NCBI GenBank assembly: GCA_013003465.1
Contig: JABDIZ010000106.1
Location: 1 to 6,179, forward strand
From: Rhodothermaceae bacterium
GTDB lineage: Bacteria; Bacteroidota; Rhodothermia; Rhodothermales; Rubricoccaceae
Length of the DNA: 6,179 nucleotides
Reading direction: 5' to 3'
Shown piece by piece: positions 1 to 5,503 of the stretch (positions within the stretch are counted from its first letter, which is position 1; the number at the start of each line of letters is the position of its first letter). The notes under the pieces were generated by a model. It saw only the letters and a program-made list of their open reading frames with translations. It did not search any database and was not told where the DNA came from. A program made the translations under genes and the position numbers.

Positions 1-1377
1 GTAGATGGCTTCCGCGTTGGGCCAGATGGCGAGCGCGCGCAACGAATCGCGGACGAAGCGGGCCTGCATCCGGCGCCCGCGCATCTGGCGGATGCGCCCG
101 AGCGTGGTGTCGAGTTGCGCGACGAACGCGTTGCCGAGCACATCGAGCGAGTCGAGGGCTTCCGCGCGGGCGTAGGCGATGAGGGTGTCGCCCGTGATCT
201 GGGCGTCGTCGAACCAGATGGAGGGGCGCGCTTCGCCGAAGAGCGCGAGCCGGTCGGTGACCGCGGCCGTGGAATCGGAAGGTTCGAGACGCTCGAAGAC
301 GACCGAATCGGCGAGGGCGGCCATGCGCGGCTGAACCAACCGGATCGCGTCCACCCCGACGATACGCATCAGCGTGCCGCCGAGGCTGTCGCGCTGGAGC
401 GCGTCGAAGCGGCGAGCCCGAACGAGCGTCGTGTCTGTCACGCCAACCGAGTCGGTGCGCAATTGCACGAGGAGCGGATCGCGGTCTTCTGTGCCTTCGA
501 CGTAGCTCGTACGGTCTTGCGCGTCATGCGCGGCGAATGCCCCGAAGAGCAAGGTGCGCCGCGTGGAGTCGGGGGCACCGCCGCCATCAGGACCCGCCTC
601 CGCATCGCCGAGCCGCTCGACCACGACCTGGCCGAACGCCTCTGACTGCTCCGTCTGGCGCACATGAATGAGCGAATCCGCGTAGAGCCGCACACCGCGT
701 TGCTGGAGACGCACGGACCCGGCGAAGTTGGCCCGCTCAGCCTCTGTGTCGTACGTCCCGCGCTCGCTGGTGAGCACGGCCGTCGAATCCTCCAGCTGCA
801 CCCCGTCGGCGAAGGTGGCGAGCTTGCGCTGTGCGTCGTAGGTGCCGCGCGGCGCGGTCAATTCGGCGCCATCGTGAAGCAGGCGTCCGCCCTCCTCGAA
901 GAACGCCTGTTCGGTGCGCGTCAGGTACCGGGCCGAGGGAGCCAGCAGTACCGTCTCCTCATCTTCGATCCGCACGTCGCCCTCCGCGCGGGCTGCCTTC
1001 GCGTTGGAGTCGTAGGTCACGCGCGGCGCTCGGAGGGTGACCTCGCCCGAGACAATCCGCACAGCGCCTTCCAATTCCACCTCGCCACGCGCCTCGACCT
1101 GCACGGCGCGGTCGGCATAGAGCATCGTCGTGTCCTGGCGAAGTACCACGTTGCCCGTCAAGCGGCGCACCATCCCCTGCACGCTGTCCGACTCGACGGT
1201 GACCTGATCGGCGTTGATCAACTCGACGAGGCGAGTCTGAGCCTGCGCGGACTGAGCAAGGAAGAGCGGGAGTATAGGCGAGAGGGAGAGAAAGAGAACC
1301 ACGCGGAATGTCCAAGTTCGCCTGGCGCTCTTCCGTTCTCCCCTTCCCCCTTTCTCCCTTTCCCCGATGCTCCTCAT
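1..1377 (-). CDS. OstA-like outer-membrane LPS transport protein (LptA/OstA_2 type), 3' end outside window
   Basis: The visible part is 459 codons with no stop, so the C-terminus lies beyond the left edge. The ATG overlaps the lptC stop as ATGA, which indicates translational coupling. Residues 1-46 look like a long signal peptide: a charged n-region of about 25 residues, a hydrophobic core at 26-41 and an AQA|QT cleavage site. The mature part starts with LVELINADQVTV and continues as short alternating beta-strand repeats of the OstA/LptA fold (for example GTYDAQRKLATFADGV and GTYDTEAERANFA). A Gly/Pro-rich stretch lies near residues 255-275. The second half carries motifs seen in Bacteroidota OstA-like proteins: PSIWFDDAQITGDT (385-398), LGNAF (414-418), MRGRRMQARF (432-441) and NAEAIY (454-459). 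Family members act in the periplasm in lipopolysaccharide transfer to the outer membrane. The family call is firm. Whether it acts as LptA or as a distinct OstA-like partner is inference. Confidence 0.85.
   Translation of the reverse strand, partial: MRSIGEREKGGRGERKSARRTWTFRVVLFLSLSPILPLFLAQSAQAQTRLVELINADQVTVESDSVQGMVRRLTGNVVLRQDTTMLYADRAVQVEARGEVELEGAVRIVSGEVTLRAPRVTYDSNAKAARAEGDVRIEDEETVLLAPSARYLTRTEQAFFEEGGRLLHDGAELTAPRGTYDAQRKLATFADGVQLEDSTAVLTSERGTYDTEAERANFAGSVRLQQRGVRLYADSLIHVRQTEQSEAFGQVVVERLGDAEAGPDGGGAPDSTRRTLLFGAFAAHDAQDRTSYVEGTEDRDPLLVQLRTDSVGVTDTTLVRARRFDALQRDSLGGTLMRIVGVDAIRLVQPRMAALADSVVFERLEPSDSTAAVTDRLALFGEARPSIWFDDAQITGDTLIAYARAEALDSLDVLGNAFVAQLDTTLGRIRQMRGRRMQARFVRDSLRALAIWPNAEAIY
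1277..1365 (-). promoter_or_regulatory. Possible mRNA hairpin from purine and pyrimidine tracts at the start of the ostA-like gene
   Basis: Read along the message, an uninterrupted 30-base purine tract (1365 down to 1336) lies just after the ostA-like start codon, and a 22-base pyrimidine tract (1298 down to 1277) follows. The segment 1359-1344 can pair with 1298-1283 over 16 positions, with one A-C mismatch and three G-U pairs, leaving a loop of about 45 bases. The tracts encode the charged n-region and the hydrophobic core of the signal peptide. A role in tuning translation after the lptC stop is inference; codon choice for Lys/Glu/Gly and Leu/Ser/Phe could create the tracts by chance. Confidence 0.3.
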
Positions 1378-2033
1378 TCCTCGACCTCCAACTCGCCGGT
1401 CGCCTGCGAGAACGAGTACCGAGATAAATCCTCCGAGGCTACGAGCCCGACCCCGTTGATCCGCTCGCCGGGCGTGGTGAAGCGAAAACGACCGGCAACG
1501 TTCAGCTGCCCGCCTGCTTGGTCCCACACGAGTTGTTCGCTCTCCAAGCGGCGGCCATCCTGCGTCACCACTATGACCGTTTCCTCGGCGGTGAACAGCC
1601 CGCTCTCCGATTCATACGTGAGCCGCCCGGCGGTGAGGCGCGTGCCGTTGGCCTGATACAGATCGGCATCCACGGCGCCCGCGGCTACGAACTGCTGCGT
1701 GCGGTCTTGGTAGTCCACCCGGTCCGCACGAATGATGGCCGATGGGGCACCCGCGTCAAAAAGCTCGATGCGCACCCGGGCGCTGTCACGCCGCTCGGGG
1801 TCGGGGCCGAGCCGCGTGACTGAGCTATCGCCCTGGGTGAAGTGGGCCGCGTAGGGTGCGGCGAGGATCAGCCTCGGACGCCCATCCTCGCTGAAGCGCA
1901 GCACGGCATCCCAACTCTCCTGGTCGGGCAGTTCCTCCAACTCCGCCTCCGACAGGATGGCCTCTCCGGAGGGGCGCGTGCACCCCATGAGGGTGCCAAT
2001 CCCTACAAACAGGAACAGAGCGATGTGTTTCAC
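1374..2033 (-). CDS. lptC: LptC, LPS export ABC transporter periplasmic protein (predicted lipoprotein)
   Basis: A 219-residue protein. The start is GTG; an in-frame TAG three codons upstream rules out a longer form, and later starts would remove the signal sequence. Residues 1-18 form a lipoprotein signal with a lipobox ending LMGC, so Cys18 would be lipidated. PDQESWD (about residues 36-42) is typical of Bacteroidota LptC, followed by beta-rich repeats (ARVRIELFD, AIIRADRVDY, QFVAAGAVDADL, RLTAGRLTY, LFTAEETVIVV, INGVGLVASED) that match the LptC/OstA jelly-roll fold. The protein would connect the LptB2FG transporter to the periplasmic bridge. E. coli LptC is instead anchored by a transmembrane helix. 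The ostA-like gene follows with a 4-base overlap, so the two form an operon. There is no clear ribosome binding site; only a weak AGG lies about 8 bases before the GTG. Confidence 0.88.
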   Translation of the reverse strand: MKHIALFLFVGIGTLMGCTRPSGEAILSEAELEELPDQESWDAVLRFSEDGRPRLILAAPYAAHFTQGDSSVTRLGPDPERRDSARVRIELFDAGAPSAIIRADRVDYQDRTQQFVAAGAVDADLYQANGTRLTAGRLTYESESGLFTAEETVIVVTQDGRRLESEQLVWDQAGGQLNVAGRFRFTTPGERINGVGLVASEDLSRYSFSQATGELEVEE

Positions 2034-2357
2034 GAGAACCTAGATCAGTCAACGCGGAAGATACCGGCAGGAATTTCAGGGACCCGTTTCGAATCCTCCG
2101 CCCGTCGTTACGGAACGCGCCACCGCGGCTTCCTCGTGCGCCCCAGACGACAGGGCTGCGCGGTGCGATGGGCACCGTAGGGCCAGCGATGCGAATGAAA
2201 TCACAGATTGTCGCGCCCTCTGGACACGAAGGGTCCCGTTGGGCGCATCCGTGGTACGATATTGGACAAGACAGGGCGCGAACGCTGTCGCCCCACCTTC
2301 CGGAGGAGGAGTCAGCGCCGTTTTCCGCCCCCCGCAGGCTATACCGCCAACCCTGTC
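2034..2357. other. Divergent intergenic region between lptC and the STAS gene
   Basis: These 324 bases separate two divergent units and should contain promoters for both. I find no coding sequence with recognisable composition or motifs, and no convincing sigma-70 or Bacteroidota-type (TTTG ... TAnnTTTG) promoter. Visible details: GGGACCCGTT at 2079-2088 and GGGTCCCGTT at 2231-2240 differ by one base, their 7-base cores being inverted copies of each other; and a strong Shine-Dalgarno-like GGAGGAGGA at 2302-2310 has no ATG, GTG or TTG at the usual distance downstream. The open frame into the STAS gene could be extended upstream to a TTG at 2208, but that part is Arg/Pro-rich and lies outside the domain. 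Confidence 0.6.
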
Positions 2358-2747
2358 ATGAGCTTCACGATTCAGAAGGCTACTCCCACCACGGCCGTCG
2401 TCCGCGTCGGCAAGGCGCTCGACTTCCGCAACGCGGCCGACTTCAAGGCCAGTTGCCAGGAGCACACCCGTGCTGGCACGCGCTACTTCGTCCTCGACTT
2501 CTCCGGCACCGGCATCCTTGACTCGACCGGCCTGGGCGTCATCTTCTCGCTCTACCGCCAGCTCACGCCCATCGGCGGACAGGTGGTCTTCGCGAGCGTC
2601 AGCCGCCCCGTTCAGGTGGTGGTACAATTGACGCGGACCTACAAGGTCTTCCGCCAGTTCCCGACGGTAGAGGCGGCGTACGACGCCCTCGAACGCTCCC
2701 CCGCTGCGGGCCGGGCCACCGGCGCTGCGCCTACCGGTACGGCTTGA
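2358..2747 (+). CDS. STAS-domain anti-sigma-factor antagonist (RsbV/SpoIIAA-like)
   Basis: A 129-residue cytoplasmic protein. The ATG at 2358 is chosen because the STAS fold begins at once (SFTIQKATPTTAVVRVGKAL). The key motif LDFSGTGILDSTGLGVIF spans residues 46-63. Ser56, in the D-S-T-G-L-G context, aligns with the serine phosphorylated in B. subtilis SpoIIAA (Ser58) and RsbV. The fold closes with GGQVVFASVSRPVQVVVQLT and the FPTVEAAYDAL helix; a tail of about 16 Ala/Gly/Pro/Thr-rich residues (114-129) follows and looks disordered. The family binds the partner kinase when unphosphorylated, freeing that kinase's bound target. It is first in a same-strand cassette with the kinase (61 bases downstream) and the phosphatase, so all three core roles are encoded together. 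There is no Shine-Dalgarno sequence before the ATG. Confidence 0.9.
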   Translation: MSFTIQKATPTTAVVRVGKALDFRNAADFKASCQEHTRAGTRYFVLDFSGTGILDSTGLGVIFSLYRQLTPIGGQVVFASVSRPVQVVVQLTRTYKVFRQFPTVEAAYDALERSPAAGRATGAAPTGTA

Positions 2748-2808
2748 CCCTGTCGGCTGATCGTCGCCCACTTCCCTCACCCACTCCCGGACGCTCGGCC
2801 CCACCGCC

Positions 2809-3282
2809 ATGATCGAGCGCTGCTATCGCGATCTCACCCTGGTCATTGACGAGGTCCACGCCCTCTTCGACGAGTGGGTAGAGCAGGAGCAGTTCAGCGC
2901 GGTGGTGGATGAGTTCGGCCTGTTGGTGATGAAGCTGGCGGTTCACGAGTGGATCGCCAACCTCGTGCAGCACGCTGATTTTCGGGGGACGCCCCCCATG
3001 ATTCGCCTGTGCATCGAGCCCGAAGGCCACGGCCTGCACTGCGAGATCGAGGACAACTCGGCCGGATTCGACTTCCGCGAGCACCTGACGCAGCAACGAG
3101 CCGCAGTGCACAACCCCGAGCCTTCCGAGCGAGGACGGGGGCTACTCATGCTCATTGCCTGTACCGAGAACCTCTCCTACGAAACGGCCAGCCACGGCGT
3201 CCAGCGGCTGGCCTTCGTCATTCGCACCCCCGTGGCCCCCGAGAGCCTGGCCCCGCTCTTCCCTTCTGCCGACCAACTCTGA
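2809..3282 (+). CDS. RsbW/SpoIIAB-like anti-sigma factor: GHKL ATPase and serine kinase
   Basis: A 157-residue protein of the HATPase_c_2 family, close to the usual RsbW size. The N-box is HEWIANLVQHA (residues 46-56), with Glu47 as the likely catalytic base, Asn51 for magnesium and a His at 55. The G1 box is EDNSAGFDF (81-89), with Asp82 contacting adenine. The G2 box is SERGRGLLML (106-115). These are the elements for ATP binding and for phosphorylating a STAS partner, presumably Ser56 of the upstream protein. The start ATG follows a C-rich leader (CCCCACCGCC) without a Shine-Dalgarno sequence. The gene lies 61 bases after the STAS stop and 37 bases before the phosphatase start, so co-transcription is likely. 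Whether it also sequesters a sigma factor, as RsbW and SpoIIAB do, cannot be judged: no sigma factor gene is present in the window. Confidence 0.88.
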   Translation: MIERCYRDLTLVIDEVHALFDEWVEQEQFSAVVDEFGLLVMKLAVHEWIANLVQHADFRGTPPMIRLCIEPEGHGLHCEIEDNSAGFDFREHLTQQRAAVHNPEPSERGRGLLMLIACTENLSYETASHGVQRLAFVIRTPVAPESLAPLFPSADQL

Positions 3283-3319
3283 ACCTCTTCGCAGGACGCG
3301 CTCATGCGCTGGCTTCCCC

Positions 3320-4435
3320 ATGAACGAGCATTCCGTCCTAATCGTCGAGGATAACCCGACGCTCCGGCGACTCCTCGAGTACCGGATCGGGAAGCACTAT
3401 GACGTGCGGGCGGCCGAGCATGGCGAAGAGGCGCTCGAATTTGTGGAGACCCGCGCGCCCGACCTCATCATCTCGGACATCATGATGCCGAAGATGGACG
3501 GCTTCGCGCTGCTGAAGGCCCTGCGCCGCAACGAGCGCACCGCCACCATTCCGTTCATCTTCCTCACGGCCAAGTCTGACGAGGCGAGCCGCGCCAAGGG
3601 CCTCTCGACCGGCATCGACGACTACATCACGAAGCCGTTCGACATCGACTACGTGCTCGCGCGCGTCGAGCAGATCATCCAGCGCAGCCAGGTCTACCAG
3701 ACCAAGCTCAACGCGCGCATCGGCCGTGATTTCTCGGACCGGCTGATGCCGAAGACGATGCCGCGCGAAGAAGGCTACCGTGCGCTCTTCTTCTCGCAGC
3801 CTAAGGAAGACGGCGGCGGCGACCTCTTCGACTGGGTCCAGCTCACGGACGGCTCCTACCTCTTTACCATCGGCGACATCATGGGGAAGGGCTTGCAGGC
3901 CAAGTTCTATGCCTTCTCCTTCCTCTCCTACATCCGCTCCACGATCCACGCCATGCTGGGCTCGACGGTGAGCCCAGCCACGCTGATGCGCCGCGTCAAC
4001 GCGATGCTCATCCAGGATCAGGTGTTGGAAGAGACGTTCGCGTCGCTCTTGCTGCTGCGCTGGGAGCCCGCTCGGGACCGCGTCACCTATTGCAACGCCG
4101 GGCACTGCCGCCCCATCCTGGTCGGGTTGCAGGGCGCGGGCATCATCGACTACTCCGACCTGATCCTCGGCCTCGACCCGCAGACCGAGTTCACCGACAA
4201 GGCCTTCACCATCCCGCCCGGCAGCGCGCTGCTCTGCTACACCGATGGCCTGAACGAGCAGGTGACCAAGAGCGGCCAACAGTTCGGCGAGGCGGGCGTG
4301 GCGCTCTCCGCCAGCGAGGCGCTCCAGGCACCGCAGCCCATCAAGATGCTACTCGAGAGCATGCTGGAGCGCAGCGCCGACGCCCACTTTGCGGACGACA
4401 TCCTGGCCTTCTGGCTCCAGCGGGATGCCGACTAA
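3320..4435 (+). CDS. Response regulator fused to a SpoIIE/PP2C-type serine phosphatase
   Basis: A 371-residue cytoplasmic protein. The ATG at 3320 is chosen because the receiver fold begins directly (HSVLIVEDN); the open frame upstream overlaps the kinase gene and is not homologous. Receiver domain, residues 4-120: acidic pair Glu10/Asp11, phospho-acceptor Asp53 in LIISDIMMPKMDG, Thr83 and Lys105 in TKPFD. A helical linker carries the phosphatase entry motif (FSDRLMPKTMP, 138-148). PP2C domain, about 150-368: metal-binding Asp168 in GGGDLFDW, Asp186 in GDIMGKG (usually GDVxGHG), YCNAGHCRP at 257-265, Asp309 in CYTDGLNE, and the terminal ADD at 358-360. All metal ligands appear intact. Expected role: phosphorylation of Asp53 by a histidine kinase (not in the window) controls dephosphorylation of the STAS protein, as in RsbU/RsbP-type partner switching. 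It is the last gene of the cassette and converges on the next gene with a 15-base gap. Confidence 0.92.
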   Translation: MNEHSVLIVEDNPTLRRLLEYRIGKHYDVRAAEHGEEALEFVETRAPDLIISDIMMPKMDGFALLKALRRNERTATIPFIFLTAKSDEASRAKGLSTGIDDYITKPFDIDYVLARVEQIIQRSQVYQTKLNARIGRDFSDRLMPKTMPREEGYRALFFSQPKEDGGGDLFDWVQLTDGSYLFTIGDIMGKGLQAKFYAFSFLSYIRSTIHAMLGSTVSPATLMRRVNAMLIQDQVLEETFASLLLLRWEPARDRVTYCNAGHCRPILVGLQGAGIIDYSDLILGLDPQTEFTDKAFTIPPGSALLCYTDGLNEQVTKSGQQFGEAGVALSASEALQAPQPIKMLLESMLERSADAHFADDILAFWLQRDAD

Positions 4436-4450
4436 GCAGCGGCCTCGTCC

Positions 4451-4771
4451 TCAGTCGTACCGGCCGAATTCCTGGGTGGGGTCCCCATATTCCGTGTAGC
4501 GCAGGACGGGCTCCTCGAGGCCTTCGAGCATCAACTCGAGTTCGGTCTTCACCTCGGCCTCTGAATCGCCGCAGGGGCGGGCGGGCGACGAAGAAAACCC
4601 GAGCTCGGCTTCCTGCTTGTTGTAGTACGTCTCGTGGACGAACAGCGTCCCCGAGGGGTGAATCACCAGGCGGTAGCCCCAGTAGACAATCGCCGTCGCG
4701 TCATGCGTCTCCGCGACGGTGGTGGTAGCAATGTCAAAGCCGCACGGCGGCGTAAACTGGTGACCAGACAT
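4451..4771 (-). CDS. Uncharacterised small protein (106 residues)
   Basis: I do not recognise a named family. The preferred start is the ATG at 4771 (MSGHQFTPPCGFDI). The frame stays open to another ATG at 4840, but the extra 23 residues are Arg/Cys/Pro-rich and look non-coding. The body reads as an alpha/beta protein: a strand-rich stretch (FDIATTTVAETH, AIVYWGYRLVIHPSGTLFVHETYYN) and an acidic helix (DSEAEVKTELELMLEGLEEPVL), ending in TEYGDPTQEFGRYD. There are two cysteines (residues 10 and 69), no signal peptide and no membrane segment, so a soluble cytoplasmic location is likely. The leader is pyrimidine-rich (TCTATCTCTCT) with no Shine-Dalgarno sequence. It lies 81 bases downstream of the membrane-protein gene on the same strand and could share its transcript. 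Acidic composition and ordinary codon use support a real gene. Confidence 0.7.
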   Translation of the reverse strand: MSGHQFTPPCGFDIATTTVAETHDATAIVYWGYRLVIHPSGTLFVHETYYNKQEAELGFSSSPARPCGDSEAEVKTELELMLEGLEEPVLRYTEYGDPTQEFGRYD

Positions 4772-4852
4772 AGAGAGATAGAATCCGGTAGGGCGACAAG
4801 GTAGGCGTTTTGAGGACCGGAGAACGCATGTAGGAGGCATCCACTCTCGTAC

Positions 4853-5491
4853 TCACTTCCGGCCCATCCGCCAGGCGTCGCGCGCGCTTTGCTCCAGTTG
4901 CGTCAGTTCTGTGAGCGCTACGCCGTGCCGCAACGCCGCCCGCACGATGAACGCACGCAAGACCTGATCGGGCACAGGAAGCGGAAACAGGCGGGCGCGG
5001 AGTGGATCGAGCAGAGGCCGCAGAAGTGCCTGAATGGCACCCAGCCGGAAGCCGACGAAGCCGAGCAGCCCAACCACGACCGCATCAATCCGCCCTGCCA
5101 TCCCGAGCAAGCTCAGCACGATAACGTACGGAACGCCTTGGACCAGCGGATGCTCGACGACCCGGAGCAACCGCGCCCCAGCGACACTCGGAGCCGAGGG
5201 CGCCACCCCTTCCCACACCGTGTAGGTGAGTACGGCGAGGAGACCGGCGAGCCAGGCCGGAACCCATAGAACACCGAGCAGAAGCACACAGAGGGCCAGG
5301 GCGACACCACCACGCAACCACGCCTCAGCATGACGGATCAGCCGCTCCAACGGCTCCTGCGCGAACACCGGCCCGGCAAACTCGTGGAGCAGTCCTTCCG
5401 TCGTGCGGAACCGCGTGCCCGCGGTCGTCACGATCCCGGTGGGCGTGTCGAGGTAGATCGGCGTATCGCGGTCAGGTCGGCGGCGAGCCAT
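4853..5491 (-). CDS. Uncharacterised integral membrane protein (212 residues)
   Basis: I recognise no named family. The ATG at 5491 starts 12 bases after the DUF4230 stop, so the two genes are probably co-transcribed. Residues 1-58 are soluble and basic, with a strand-turn pattern (IYLDTPTGIVTTAGTRFRTT) followed by an amphipathic helix (EPLERLIRHAEAWLR). Hydrophobic segments follow at about 61-78, 79-96, 118-133 and 134-152, suggesting two hairpins, that is four membrane helices. The C-terminal 55 residues are again soluble and helical, ending in TELTQLEQSARDAWRMGRK. An even number of helices would put both termini on the same side, probably cytoplasmic given the basic N-terminus. The leader (TCTCTCTTCCCG) has no Shine-Dalgarno sequence. 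Function unknown; an envelope role alongside the DUF4230 protein is a guess from position. Confidence 0.75.
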   Translation of the reverse strand: MARRRPDRDTPIYLDTPTGIVTTAGTRFRTTEGLLHEFAGPVFAQEPLERLIRHAEAWLRGGVALALCVLLLGVLWVPAWLAGLLAVLTYTVWEGVAPSAPSVAGARLLRVVEHPLVQGVPYVIVLSLLGMAGRIDAVVVGLLGFVGFRLGAIQALLRPLLDPLRARLFPLPVPDQVLRAFIVRAALRHGVALTELTQLEQSARDAWRMGRK

Positions 5492-5503
5492 CGGGAAGAG
5501 AGA

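Noticed and set aside
115..1656. Long plus-strand open frames (115-645 and 664-1656) opposite ostA and lptC
   Set aside because: They lie antisense to the clear ostA-like/lptC coding sequence, the first in exact codon register with ostA, and their translations show no domain. High third-position GC keeps such frames open.
2082..2100. GTTTCGAATCC resembling a tRNA T-loop
   Set aside because: The flanking bases do not form a T-stem, and no acceptor, D or anticodon arm is found around it.
2208..2357. N-terminal extension of the STAS protein from a TTG
   Set aside because: The extra 50 residues are Arg/Pro-rich and unlike any STAS extension; the fold starts right after the ATG at 2358.
2718..2737. 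ACCGG/CCGGT inverted repeat near the STAS stop as a terminator
   Set aside because: It is a 5-base stem inside the coding region with no T-run, in the middle of a likely operon.
2076..2810. A 244-codon minus-strand open frame across the STAS gene and the intergenic region
   Set aside because: It is a shadow of the STAS gene continued by chance through non-coding DNA; no domain or signal is visible.
3155..3319. N-terminal extension of the response regulator overlapping the kinase gene
   Set aside because: The extension is Pro/Ser/Arg-rich out-of-frame reading of the kinase gene; the receiver domain starts directly after the ATG at 3320.
3338..4279. A 313-codon minus-strand open frame opposite the response regulator-phosphatase
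   Set aside because: It is in codon register with a gene whose receiver and PP2C motifs are unmistakable; the antisense translation has no recognisable fold.
4436..4450. Bidirectional terminator between the two convergent genes
   Set aside because: The 15-base gap contains no inverted repeat or T-run.
4772..4840. Longer form of the small protein starting at 4840
   Set aside because: The added residues look non-coding in composition; not fully excluded, since this start lies 12 bases from the upstream stop.
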